This document shows, piece after piece, positions 1 through 5,706 of a stretch of 5,706 bases of DNA (its first letter is position 1; every line of letters begins with the position of its first letter). The DNA is from Chitinophagaceae bacterium (GTDB lineage Bacteria > Bacteroidota > Bacteroidia > Chitinophagales > Chitinophagaceae). The notes under the pieces are model-generated. The model made no database searches. It was not told where the DNA came from and saw only the letters and a list, made by a program, of their open reading frames with translations. The translations under genes were made by a program, and so were the position numbers. The stretch covers positions 1-5,706 of the forward strand of contig JABMML010000147.1 in NCBI GenBank assembly GCA_013205585.1, read 5' to 3'.

Positions 1-19
1 ATAAAATAAAAAATTTACA

Positions 20-925
20 ATGAAAAAATTTTTAATTGCCACGGTATTATTCGTTTTTGTTTTCAATTTGAATACAAAAGCACAAACAACTCAAGATAAA
101 AGAATTAGAGTTGTAGCTGTATTTGCACACCCTGATGACGCTGATTCTAAAATGAGCGGAACAGCTGTACTTTTAGCTAAAATGGGCGTTGCTGTAAAAT
201 TTGTTGCTTTAACAAATGGTGACGCTGGTCACTATGCAGAAGGGGGTGGTGTATTAGGACAAAGAAGAAGAGCAGAAGCACAGCGTGCTGCAAAAAAATA
301 TGGTATCGATGAATATGTGGTATTAAATAACCATGATGGTGAATTATTACCAGACTTGAATGTTAGAATGCAAGTGATTCGTGAAATCAGAAAATGGAAT
401 GCTGATGTGGTTTTAGGCTTACGTCCTAATGATTATCATCCTGATCATAGAAATGCAGGTAAGTTGGTAGAAGATGCGTCTTATATGGTTGCTGTTCCTA
501 ATGTTGCTGCTGATGTGCCCGCATTAAAAAAGAATCCTGTTTTTTTATATATGCAGGATAATTTTAAAAAGCCTAATCCATTTAGTCATGACATTGTAAT
601 TGGTATCGATGAAGCATTAGATCAAAAAGTGGATGGTTTAAATGAACATACTTCTCAAATGTATGAGTGGTTACCATGGATTGCAAATGGCGGCGAAATA
701 GATCCTAAAGTTCCAAAAGATCCAGCAGAAAGAAAAGCTTGGTTAAAAGGTCGTTGGATGGAAAGAACCATGAGCCCAGCTCAAAAAGCTGGTATAGGTA
801 AATGGTACTCTCCAGAAAAAGCAGCTAGCTTTAAATATGCAGAATCATTTGAGATCACAGAATACGGATTACAGCCAACAGAGGCTGATATTAGAAGATT
901 ATTCCCAATGTTATCCAACAAATAA
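20..925 (+). CDS. Exported PIG-L/LmbE-family zinc-dependent deacetylase
   Basis: This 301-residue protein belongs to the PIG-L (LmbE-like) family, whose members are zinc-dependent amide hydrolases that remove acetyl groups from N-acetylated sugars or related small molecules. Residues 1-21 look like a signal peptide (KK, hydrophobic core, cleavage near NTKA|Q), so it should act in the periplasm or outside the cell. The family motif AHPDD is at residues 36-40 and the second metal motif HPDH at 140-143. By analogy with MshB, H37, D40 and H143 would bind zinc and D39 would be the general base. The usual acidic residue after AHPDD is alanine here (AHPDDAD). Length is normal for exported Bacteroidota members. 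Only 19 bases precede the ATG, so its promoter lies outside the window, and no Shine-Dalgarno is visible. The next gene begins 15 bases downstream, suggesting an operon with the lyase-like protein. The family call is secure; the substrate is unknown. Confidence 0.9.
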   Translation: MKKFLIATVLFVFVFNLNTKAQTTQDKRIRVVAVFAHPDDADSKMSGTAVLLAKMGVAVKFVALTNGDAGHYAEGGGVLGQRRRAEAQRAAKKYGIDEYVVLNNHDGELLPDLNVRMQVIREIRKWNADVVLGLRPNDYHPDHRNAGKLVEDASYMVAVPNVAADVPALKKNPVFLYMQDNFKKPNPFSHDIVIGIDEALDQKVDGLNEHTSQMYEWLPWIANGGEIDPKVPKDPAERKAWLKGRWMERTMSPAQKAGIGKWYSPEKAASFKYAESFEITEYGLQPTEADIRRLFPMLSNK

Positions 926-940
926 GTTTAAATATTTAAT

Positions 941-3592
941 TTGAAAAAGAATAACGTTTTACTACTCATTATCTTTCAATTTATTTTGATAAATAATGTA
1001 GTAGCTGCTGAGAAAATTCCTTTACTGATTGAAAAAAATGTTCCTGGCGCACCACAATTACTAGGTATACCATTTCCAAAAGATAAATTACAATCAAGTG
1101 ATAATGTAAGGGTTTTAAATTCTATAGGAGAAGAGATTCCTTCTCAAATTACTATTGTGAATACTTGGGAGCCAGCTTCGACAAGTGTTAAATGGGTATG
1201 GGTATTTTTCTTTTCTGATACTCAAAATAAGTATAGTGTTGAATTTGGATCAGATGTGGTTCGCAAAGAATTTACTGGAGACCGCTTAATTGTAGAAAAC
1301 AATCAAAGACCCTATGGTAGAGTTCGAGTGAACACAGGACCATTACAATTTACCATTAATAAACTTGGTGGTGGTTTTTTAGATAAGGTTGAATTGGATT
1401 TAGATCGTAATGGCTTTGATGATAAAGACTTAATTGCGGAGTCTAGTAAAACAAAAGGTAGTTTTTTAAATATATTAGATCAATCTGGTATTGATACTTC
1501 TAGGGTTAAAATTACGCATACTGTTCAAGAAAAAGGTTCAGGTCCGTTACATGCTATTATTAGAATTGAGGGGGACTATTTATACAATAAAAAAGACAAT
1601 AATAGTTCACCTTTTGTGATGCGTATTCATGCTTATGCTGGTAAATCTTATATTAAAGTTTTACATAGTATCGTGTATACAGGAGACCCAGATATGCATA
1701 AAAAAGTAGTAGGAGAGTATGCATCTGTTGCGACACAAAATAAAAGTATTGTAGATGAAAATGCATTAAAGAATGATCCAGGTTGGATGATACCTAATGA
1801 CCAAATTAGTTCAGCTGGTTTTCAAATTAAATATTTTTTAAACGGAGACAAGCAATTTAAAACCGGAAACTTTGATGGTAGTTGGACTGCACCAGGTGTT
1901 GAAAAAATAGTTGAATTAAATAATCTTAAAAATGAATCTATTTCACTTGTTCAAACAGGCCCTAATTTAAATAGCTTACCAGCTTTAAATACCACTACGC
2001 CAACGGTTCAAACAAAAGGTTTTGAGGGTAGTTTAAAATTGAATCAGAAAGAAATATTTAAAAAAGACAAGGCCTCTGGCTGGATCACCCTTTCAGATAC
2101 TAAATGGGGAATAGGTGTAGGCATTCGTAACTTTTTTGAGGAGTACCCTAAGGAAATTGCAATTCAAGGAGATAGTAATTTTCTATACACTTATATCTGG
2201 TCTCCAACTGTGACGCCAATGGCTTTTGCAAGAGCAACAGGCATGCCTGATAGTGAAATGCTAGGTAATTTTGCACAAGGTTTGGCCAAGACCACAGAAT
2301 TTGTATATGATTTTTATGATGCCAAAACACCACATGCTGAAATTCTAAAACAATTGAATTATTTTTTAGATCCACCAGTGACGCATGCAAATGCTGACTG
2401 GTATTCAAAAAGTAATGTATACGGAGATTTTTCAGTTCGTTCAGAAAAAAATCCTGAATTAGAACGCTCTTTAGATTATAAGTTTGAATGGATGAAGTTC
2501 AACCAAAAATGGGAACCTTGGTATGGAATGTTAAACTACGGAGATTTCCAAACTTATTACATTAAGAATAAGTGGAGCACCTGGACCAATAATGAACCAG
2601 CAAACGATTTTATGTGGTGGCTGGAATTTATGAGAACGGGTAATAGAGATTATTACCTTACAGCTCAATCAAATTCTGCACATGCTATGGACGTGGACAA
2701 TACCCACTGGCCAGCACCCAAAAAATACCTAGGAGAAACCAATAATTCAGTCGACTTTTTTGATAACAAAGAAAAAGGAAGTATTGGTGCAAGTCCATAT
2801 CTAGGAATGGGTAGAAGGCATGCCAGTCAACATTATACTTCCTTATTATCTGCGCACGTATGGGTGCAGGGCTGGATTGCTTCTTATTTATTAACGGGCA
2901 ACCATCGGGGACTTGATGTGGCGGAACAAACAGGCGATTTGCATTTAAGAAGAATTTGGGGAGACCATGATTTACGCGGTAGAAGATTGTATTTATCTGT
3001 TTGGAATTTATCAGAGATATATGATGTAAATAAAAAAGAAAAATATTTCACTGAATTGAATGATCGAGTAAAAATAATGTTAGAGCTGCAAAAATCATCT
3101 GACCAAGGTGGAAATTTAGTGATTGACAGATATGGTTATTCTCAGATTTATGTTTCACATGGTTTGTATAAGTATTATCAAATGACCGGGGATGATAAAA
3201 TTAAAAGAGCATTAATTACACATATCAAATGGCAGAGAGACAATCCTTCTGTAAATCATCAAATGGAATCCTTATTGGCTACTTTGCATGGTTTGTCTCT
3301 AGGCTATGAATTTACTAAAGACCCTAGTTACTTAAAAGAAGCAATCAAACGCGCACAAAATTTGGTAACAGATAAATTACCCTTAAATTTTAATGAGTAT
3401 AAAAATCAAAAAGATTTATCCGACGCATTAGAAAAAGTGAGTCATCTACCTGATGATAAAGAAAGTTTCAGAAGAGAAGCTATCTGGAAAATAACCAATG
3501 GCTTGCGCATATTTGGATGGACCCATATGTTTGGCATTCCTTATTTACAAAGCAAAATGGATAAAGCCAATTTGAATATCAAATCAAAATAG
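941..3592 (+). CDS. Exported exo-rhamnogalacturonan lyase-like protein (PcRGLX/YetA-like, PL26-type)
   Basis: This 883-residue protein matches the remembered pattern of the PcRGLX/YetA family, whose characterised fungal member is an exo-acting rhamnogalacturonan I lyase. A signal peptide (about residues 1-23, ending VVAA) is followed by an N-terminal domain with the typical 'GIPFPKDKL' (42-50) and 'VKWVWV' (83-88) segments. A central beta-rich region (about 125-460) leads into a C-terminal alpha/alpha toroid (about 480-870) rich in conserved aromatic and His residues: LNYGD (531-535), a WTNNEPAND stretch (548-556), MRTGNRDYY (564-572), HAMDVDNTHW (581-590), RRHASQHY (625-632), LLTGNHRGLDVAEQTGD (650-666). 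The start is TTG. An in-frame TAA at 929-931 leaves almost no room upstream, the next in-frame Met is residue 227, and TTG gives a proper signal peptide. It lies 15 bases after the deacetylase gene, pointing to joint action on an acetylated polysaccharide fragment. Lyase activity and substrate are inferred. It could be a YetA-like relative with another sugar target. Confidence 0.82.
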   Translation: MKKNNVLLLIIFQFILINNVVAAEKIPLLIEKNVPGAPQLLGIPFPKDKLQSSDNVRVLNSIGEEIPSQITIVNTWEPASTSVKWVWVFFFSDTQNKYSVEFGSDVVRKEFTGDRLIVENNQRPYGRVRVNTGPLQFTINKLGGGFLDKVELDLDRNGFDDKDLIAESSKTKGSFLNILDQSGIDTSRVKITHTVQEKGSGPLHAIIRIEGDYLYNKKDNNSSPFVMRIHAYAGKSYIKVLHSIVYTGDPDMHKKVVGEYASVATQNKSIVDENALKNDPGWMIPNDQISSAGFQIKYFLNGDKQFKTGNFDGSWTAPGVEKIVELNNLKNESISLVQTGPNLNSLPALNTTTPTVQTKGFEGSLKLNQKEIFKKDKASGWITLSDTKWGIGVGIRNFFEEYPKEIAIQGDSNFLYTYIWSPTVTPMAFARATGMPDSEMLGNFAQGLAKTTEFVYDFYDAKTPHAEILKQLNYFLDPPVTHANADWYSKSNVYGDFSVRSEKNPELERSLDYKFEWMKFNQKWEPWYGMLNYGDFQTYYIKNKWSTWTNNEPANDFMWWLEFMRTGNRDYYLTAQSNSAHAMDVDNTHWPAPKKYLGETNNSVDFFDNKEKGSIGASPYLGMGRRHASQHYTSLLSAHVWVQGWIASYLLTGNHRGLDVAEQTGDLHLRRIWGDHDLRGRRLYLSVWNLSEIYDVNKKEKYFTELNDRVKIMLELQKSSDQGGNLVIDRYGYSQIYVSHGLYKYYQMTGDDKIKRALITHIKWQRDNPSVNHQMESLLATLHGLSLGYEFTKDPSYLKEAIKRAQNLVTDKLPLNFNEYKNQKDLSDALEKVSHLPDDKESFRREAIWKITNGLRIFGWTHMFGIPYLQSKMDKANLNIKSK

Positions 3593-3672
3593 ACTTGAAG
3601 AACTTAACACAAATTGAATTCCCTGTGATTGATATTATATGGAGTGCAAAGGATTATTGTTGGGACACTAAA

Positions 3673-3779
3673 AAGAATAGTGAGGATAATGTGAAGGAGG
3701 GGGGTAAAGAATCGTGAAATAATGTTGAGAAAACAAAACGGGAATAGAATAATAACAGCCAAATAATAGTGAGGAAACA
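3673..3779 (+). repeat. Weak ~44-base periodic purine-rich repeat in the intergenic gap
   Basis: The 246-base gap between the lyase-like gene and the thioredoxin-like gene (3593-3838) contains no ORF and no convincing terminator. Its second half is strongly purine-rich on the plus strand. Three similar 18-base blocks begin near 3673, 3718 and 3762, spaced 45 and 44 bases. The first and third share the exact 11-mer AATAGTGAGGA (3676-3686 and 3765-3775). The second is a variant of the third (AATAATGTTGAGAAAACA against AATAATAGTGAGGAAACA). The material between blocks is not clearly conserved. It may be decayed tandem repeat, a protein-binding region or chance in skewed sequence. A TAAATTTA close to TAnnTTTG lies just before the next ATG but lacks a good -33 partner. 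Confidence 0.35.
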
Positions 3780-3838
3780 GAGAGGAATGTCGAAAATCAT
3801 AAAATAAGAATTAAATTTACATTACTAAATTTATAAAT

Positions 3839-5092
3839 ATGAAAAAGGTGATTTTTTTATTTTTCGGATTTCTATTAATTTCCTTTTTATCCTTTGCTCA
3901 AAATACCCCTTATTTAAAACCAGGAAACTGGAAAGGAGTTATATACAGATTAGATGGGAATTCGGTTCCTTTTAGTTTTAATATTGCTTTGGTAAAAGAT
4001 AAAACAATAATTACTTTAATCAATGCAGAAGAATTAATTATTGTGGATGATTTTAAGAAACTATCTTCCGATTCTTTATTAATTACGCTTCCTTATTTTA
4101 ATGCTAGTTTTGAAGTGGCAACTTATAATGCTGATCAATTGGAAGGATATTATATAAAGACACTTAATGGAAAGCAAATAAAGGCATCCTTTATTGCTAA
4201 TTGGAACCAACCAAGATTTATTGATTACAAGCCTTCTAAATATGATGCCTCTGGAACTTGGGATGTATTGCTAACTAATAATCAAACCAATAAGATTATG
4301 CAATCTGTGGGTACTTTTAAACAAAATGTCGAGGGTAAAGTAACTGGTTCTTTTTTAACACCCACTGGTGATTATAGATTTTTAGAAGGCCTTGTTTCAG
4401 GGGATACCTTAAAACTTTCTGCATTTGATGGTGAAAGAGTAATTTATTTTGAAGGACGATTTATTAATAGTACTACTATTATAGAGGGTAAATTAATTGC
4501 AGGCTTTGGAGGAAGTTCAAAATGGGAAGCGAAAGCTAACCCAACTGCAAAGCTACCAAATGAATATGATTATTCTAAAATGAGACCTGGAAATACAAAG
4601 CTTGATTTTAAGTTTAAGGATCTCGATGGTAAAATAGTTTCTCTTACAGATGATGAATTCAAAAACAAAGTAGTAGTTATACAATTATTCGGTTCTTGGT
4701 GTCCAAATTGTATGGATGAAACAAGATTTATTACTGATTATTATAAAAAGAATCGTTCTAGAGGTGTAGAGGTAATTGCCTTGGCCTATGAAAGATATGA
4801 TAATCCTTTAGAGGCAAATTTTGCATTAAAGAAATATAAAAAACAATTTGGTATTCAGTATCCAATTTTAGATACGGGAGTGGAACCCAGCGACCCATTT
4901 AAAGCTGAAAAATCATTACCACAGATTGATAAAATAGCAGGGTATCCTTCTACCATTTTTATAGATCGAAAAGGGGAGGTAAGAAAAATTCATACTGGGT
5001 TTTCTGGGCCAGCTACAGGTCAATTTTATATCCAGTATATTTCGAACTTCAATAAATATATGGATGAGTTAATTGCTGAAAAATTAAATTAA
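3839..5092 (+). CDS. Exported TlpA-like thioredoxin-fold protein with beta-rich N-terminal region
   Basis: This 417-residue protein is a TlpA/ResA-type thiol-disulfide oxidoreductase of the kind common in Bacteroidota envelopes. Residues 1-20 form a signal peptide (MKKVIFLFFGFLLISFLSFA, cleavage before Q21). Residues about 25-235 are beta-rich and look like two related halves, beginning 'NWKGVIYRL' (30-38) and 'GTWDVLLTN' (139-147). The second half carries the segment TGDYRFLEG (176-184) followed by LSAFDGE, which I recall from many Bacteroidota TlpA-like proteins. Residues about 250-415 are the thioredoxin domain, with the active site WCPNC (287-291; redox cysteines 288 and 291) and a GYPST segment whose P370 is the expected cis-proline, followed by FIDRKGEV. 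Such proteins reduce or rearrange disulfides in the periplasm, often for cytochrome c maturation, but the partner here is unknown. A 246-base gap precedes it and a strong terminator follows nine bases after the stop, so it is probably transcribed alone. Confidence 0.88.
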   Translation: MKKVIFLFFGFLLISFLSFAQNTPYLKPGNWKGVIYRLDGNSVPFSFNIALVKDKTIITLINAEELIIVDDFKKLSSDSLLITLPYFNASFEVATYNADQLEGYYIKTLNGKQIKASFIANWNQPRFIDYKPSKYDASGTWDVLLTNNQTNKIMQSVGTFKQNVEGKVTGSFLTPTGDYRFLEGLVSGDTLKLSAFDGERVIYFEGRFINSTTIIEGKLIAGFGGSSKWEAKANPTAKLPNEYDYSKMRPGNTKLDFKFKDLDGKIVSLTDDEFKNKVVVIQLFGSWCPNCMDETRFITDYYKKNRSRGVEVIALAYERYDNPLEANFALKKYKKQFGIQYPILDTGVEPSDPFKAEKSLPQIDKIAGYPSTIFIDRKGEVRKIHTGFSGPATGQFYIQYISNFNKYMDELIAEKLN

Positions 5093-5100
5093 GTAATAAT

Positions 5101-5130
5101 GGCTATCAATTTGGTAGCCTTTTTTATTTT
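5101..5130 (+). terminator. Rho-independent terminator of the TlpA-like gene
   Basis: An 8-bp stem, GGCTATCA pairing with TGGTAGCC (one T-G wobble) around a 3-base ATT loop at 5101-5119, is followed directly by TTTTTTATTTT (5120-5130). It begins nine bases after the TAA of the thioredoxin-fold gene, in the right orientation to end that transcript. Confidence 0.9.
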
Positions 5131-5221
5131 CATAGGTTACTCAAATAAGGGTAATTTTCTTATTTCTCTTATGCGTATATGACAGAATCGGATACTATAA
5201 AAAAAGAGTAAATCTTTAAAG

Positions 5222-5244
5222 GTTCCCCTAATAAGTTCCCCTAA
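5222..5244. repeat. Short tandem direct repeat GTTCCCCTAA x2
   Basis: The 10-mer GTTCCCCTAA occurs at 5222-5231 and again at 5235-5244, a period of 13 bases. It sits just beyond the minus-strand terminator of the structured RNA. The rest of 5131-5250 shows nothing else I can support. Function unknown; it could be a protein site or replication slippage. Confidence 0.5.
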
Positions 5245-5251
5245 CACAAAT

Positions 5252-5290
5252 AAAAAATCCCTATTATATTGATTAACAATATAATAGGGA
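5252..5290 (-). terminator. Very strong Rho-independent terminator of the structured RNA
   Basis: On the minus strand a perfect 14-bp stem (TCCCTATTATATTG pairing with CAATATAATAGGGA, plus-strand arms 5258-5271 and 5277-5290) closes a 5-base loop. It is followed by six T residues (plus-strand A run 5252-5257). On the plus strand no T run follows the hairpin, so the direction is clear. It begins 10 bases after the end of the tRNA-like fold and implies that a minus-strand transcript ends here. Confidence 0.9.
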
Positions 5291-5300
5291 CTAATAGTTG

Positions 5301-5468
5301 CTGTAGGGGGAGGGATCGAACCTCCATGTGGCAGTTAGTTGTAGCACAAAGTTCAGTGGTCGACCCTGGTCGTCCCGATTACTCTGGACGGCTCTATGCT
5401 ATATTTATCCCGTTATCCACGCCTTCGAGACAAGAAGGTACGTATGCCTAAATTTCGTCACCCCACAG
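5301..5468 (-). ncRNA. Structured tRNA-like RNA with a ~96-base branched variable region
   Basis: Read on the minus strand, the ends fold as a tRNA. The acceptor stem TGTGGGG (5467-5461) pairs with CCCTACA (5308-5302). U8 is at 5460. The D stem ACG (5458-5456) pairs with CGT (5442-5440) around a 13-base loop containing GG (5448-5447). The anticodon stem CCTTC (5438-5434) pairs with GAAGG (5426-5422) around loop TTGTCTC. The T stem GGAGG (5325-5321) pairs with CCTCC (5313-5309) around the canonical loop TTCGATC. Position 73 is G (5301), then CAA rather than CCA. Between anticodon arm and T arm lie 96 bases (5421-5326) that fold further: a GTGG/CCAC base stem, a 10-bp helix TAGCATAGAG/CTTTGTGCTA, then two hairpins (CGTCC/GGACG, and CAGGG with loop TCGA). 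GC is 86 of 168 bases, well above the flanks. The conserved tmRNA 5' segment and a tag ORF, RNase P motifs and SRP domain IV are not seen. A 60-codon plus-strand ORF over it is a by-product. RNA-gene status is fairly sure; role unknown. Confidence 0.75.
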
Positions 5469-5512
5469 TATTAAGAACTTATCATTTGAGGTTTTTCTAT
5501 TGATTTCCCTTA

Positions 5513-5526
5513 TTTGATAAATCAAA
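5513..5526. promoter_or_regulatory. Inverted repeat TTTGAT-AA-ATCAAA over the predicted RNA start
   Basis: A perfect 6-bp inverted repeat with a 2-base centre overlaps the candidate -7 element and the expected transcription start of the minus-strand RNA. This is a position where a repressor could act. The adjacent divergent Lrp/AsnC-like gene is one imaginable source, but nothing in the sequence ties them together. In AT-rich DNA such a small palindrome can arise by chance. Confidence 0.35.
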
Positions 5527-5554
5527 ACTAAAGTATTGGCCTTTATGTTGCAAA
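5523..5554 (-). promoter_or_regulatory. Candidate Bacteroidota-type promoter for the tRNA-like RNA
   Basis: On the minus strand TAGTTTTG (plus 5530-5523) matches the Bacteroidota -7 consensus TAnnTTTG exactly. A TTTG (plus 5554-5551) lies 20 bases upstream, matching the -33 element. Transcription would start near 5516, giving a leader of roughly 45-50 bases before the tRNA-like fold, which RNase P could remove. With the terminator, the primary transcript would be about 265 bases. Confidence 0.6.
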
Positions 5555-5625
5555 TATTTTAAATATTTTGTTTAAAATATAGAAAATAATTAATAAATTG
5601 CCATATTATTTAAAACTATATAAAT

Positions 5626-5706
5626 ATGGAGCTTAAAATCAACCCTAAATTAAACATTGACAAAAGCATAGATAAGCTGGATTTGCAAATTATTCAAGCC
5701 ATGATG
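5626..5706 (+). CDS. Lrp/AsnC-family transcriptional regulator (5' part only)
   Basis: Only the first 27 codons are in the window and the frame is open to the right edge. The peptide contains 'IDKLDLQIIQAMM' (residues 15-27), which matches the start of the Lrp/AsnC DNA-binding domain, where a 'LD..D..II..L' pattern opens helix 1 of the helix-turn-helix. These proteins are DNA-binding regulators of amino-acid metabolism and related genes, usually with a C-terminal ligand-binding (RAM) domain, which is not visible here. The ATG is preceded by AT-rich sequence without a Shine-Dalgarno, normal for Bacteroidota. It is transcribed divergently from the structured RNA, with 157 bases between the two. 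I see no confident promoter for it. The call rests on a short stretch. Confidence 0.6.
   Translation, partial: MELKINPKLNIDKSIDKLDLQIIQAMM

Noticed and set aside
2148..2408. 86-codon open frame on the minus strand
   Set aside because: It lies wholly inside the well-supported lyase-like gene on the opposite strand, has no recognisable family or upstream signals, and its composition looks like an antisense by-product.
3820..3838. TAAATTTA as promoter of the TlpA-like gene
   Set aside because: One mismatch to TAnnTTTG, almost abutting the ATG, and no TTTG at the proper distance upstream.
5136..5155. Possible hairpin TTAC...GTAA in the gap after the plus-strand terminator
   Set aside because: Only 4 bp with a 10-base loop, not distinguishable from chance in AT-rich DNA.
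5269..5451. 60-codon open frame on the plus strand
   Set aside because: It runs antisense through the terminator hairpin and the tRNA-like RNA. The apparent peptide is explained by the structured RNA sequence, with no family match.
5301..5468. Interpretation as tmRNA
   Set aside because: There is a complete D stem and an anticodon stem-loop, no tag reading frame, no conserved tmRNA 5' segment, and the length (168) is far short of typical tmRNA.
5301..5468. Interpretation as a tRNA interrupted by a group I intron
   Set aside because: The anticodon stem and 7-base loop are intact and the extra sequence is in the variable region. It is only 96 bases and I see no group I P7-type core motifs.

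Overview
The window reads as AT-rich Bacteroidota DNA, probably a Chitinophagia/Sphingobacteriia-type relative. The evidence is the secreted proteins with signal peptides ending in 'KAQ' or 'FAQ', A-rich leaders without Shine-Dalgarno sequences, a TAnnTTTG-type promoter, and the protein families present. I cannot name the species from the sequence.

Left part (1-3592): two plus-strand genes for exported proteins, only 15 bases apart and probably co-transcribed. The first is a PIG-L/LmbE-family zinc deacetylase. The second is a large protein with the architecture of exo-rhamnogalacturonan lyases (PcRGLX/YetA-like, PL26-type), starting at TTG. Together they suggest processing of an acetylated, pectin-like or other sugar substrate in the periplasm or at the cell surface, though the substrate is not proven. 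A 246-base purine-rich gap with weak ~44-base periodic repeats follows.

Middle (3839-5130): an exported TlpA-like thioredoxin-fold protein with a WCPNC active site behind a duplicated-looking beta-rich N-terminal region. A clear Rho-independent terminator closes it.

Right part (5131-5706): a gap of about 530 bases without a protein gene. It holds the most interesting element of the window, a minus-strand structured RNA gene at 5468-5301 with its own candidate promoter and a very strong terminator. Its outer parts fold as a complete tRNA (7-bp acceptor stem, D arm, 5-bp anticodon stem with a 7-base loop, canonical T arm). In place of the variable loop (4 to about 20 bases in ordinary tRNAs) it has a ~96-base insertion that itself folds into a branched structure. 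It is 51% GC in a roughly one-third GC neighbourhood. It does not look like tmRNA, RNase P RNA, SRP RNA or a normal tRNA. The start of an Lrp/AsnC-family regulator, transcribed away from this RNA, runs off the right edge.
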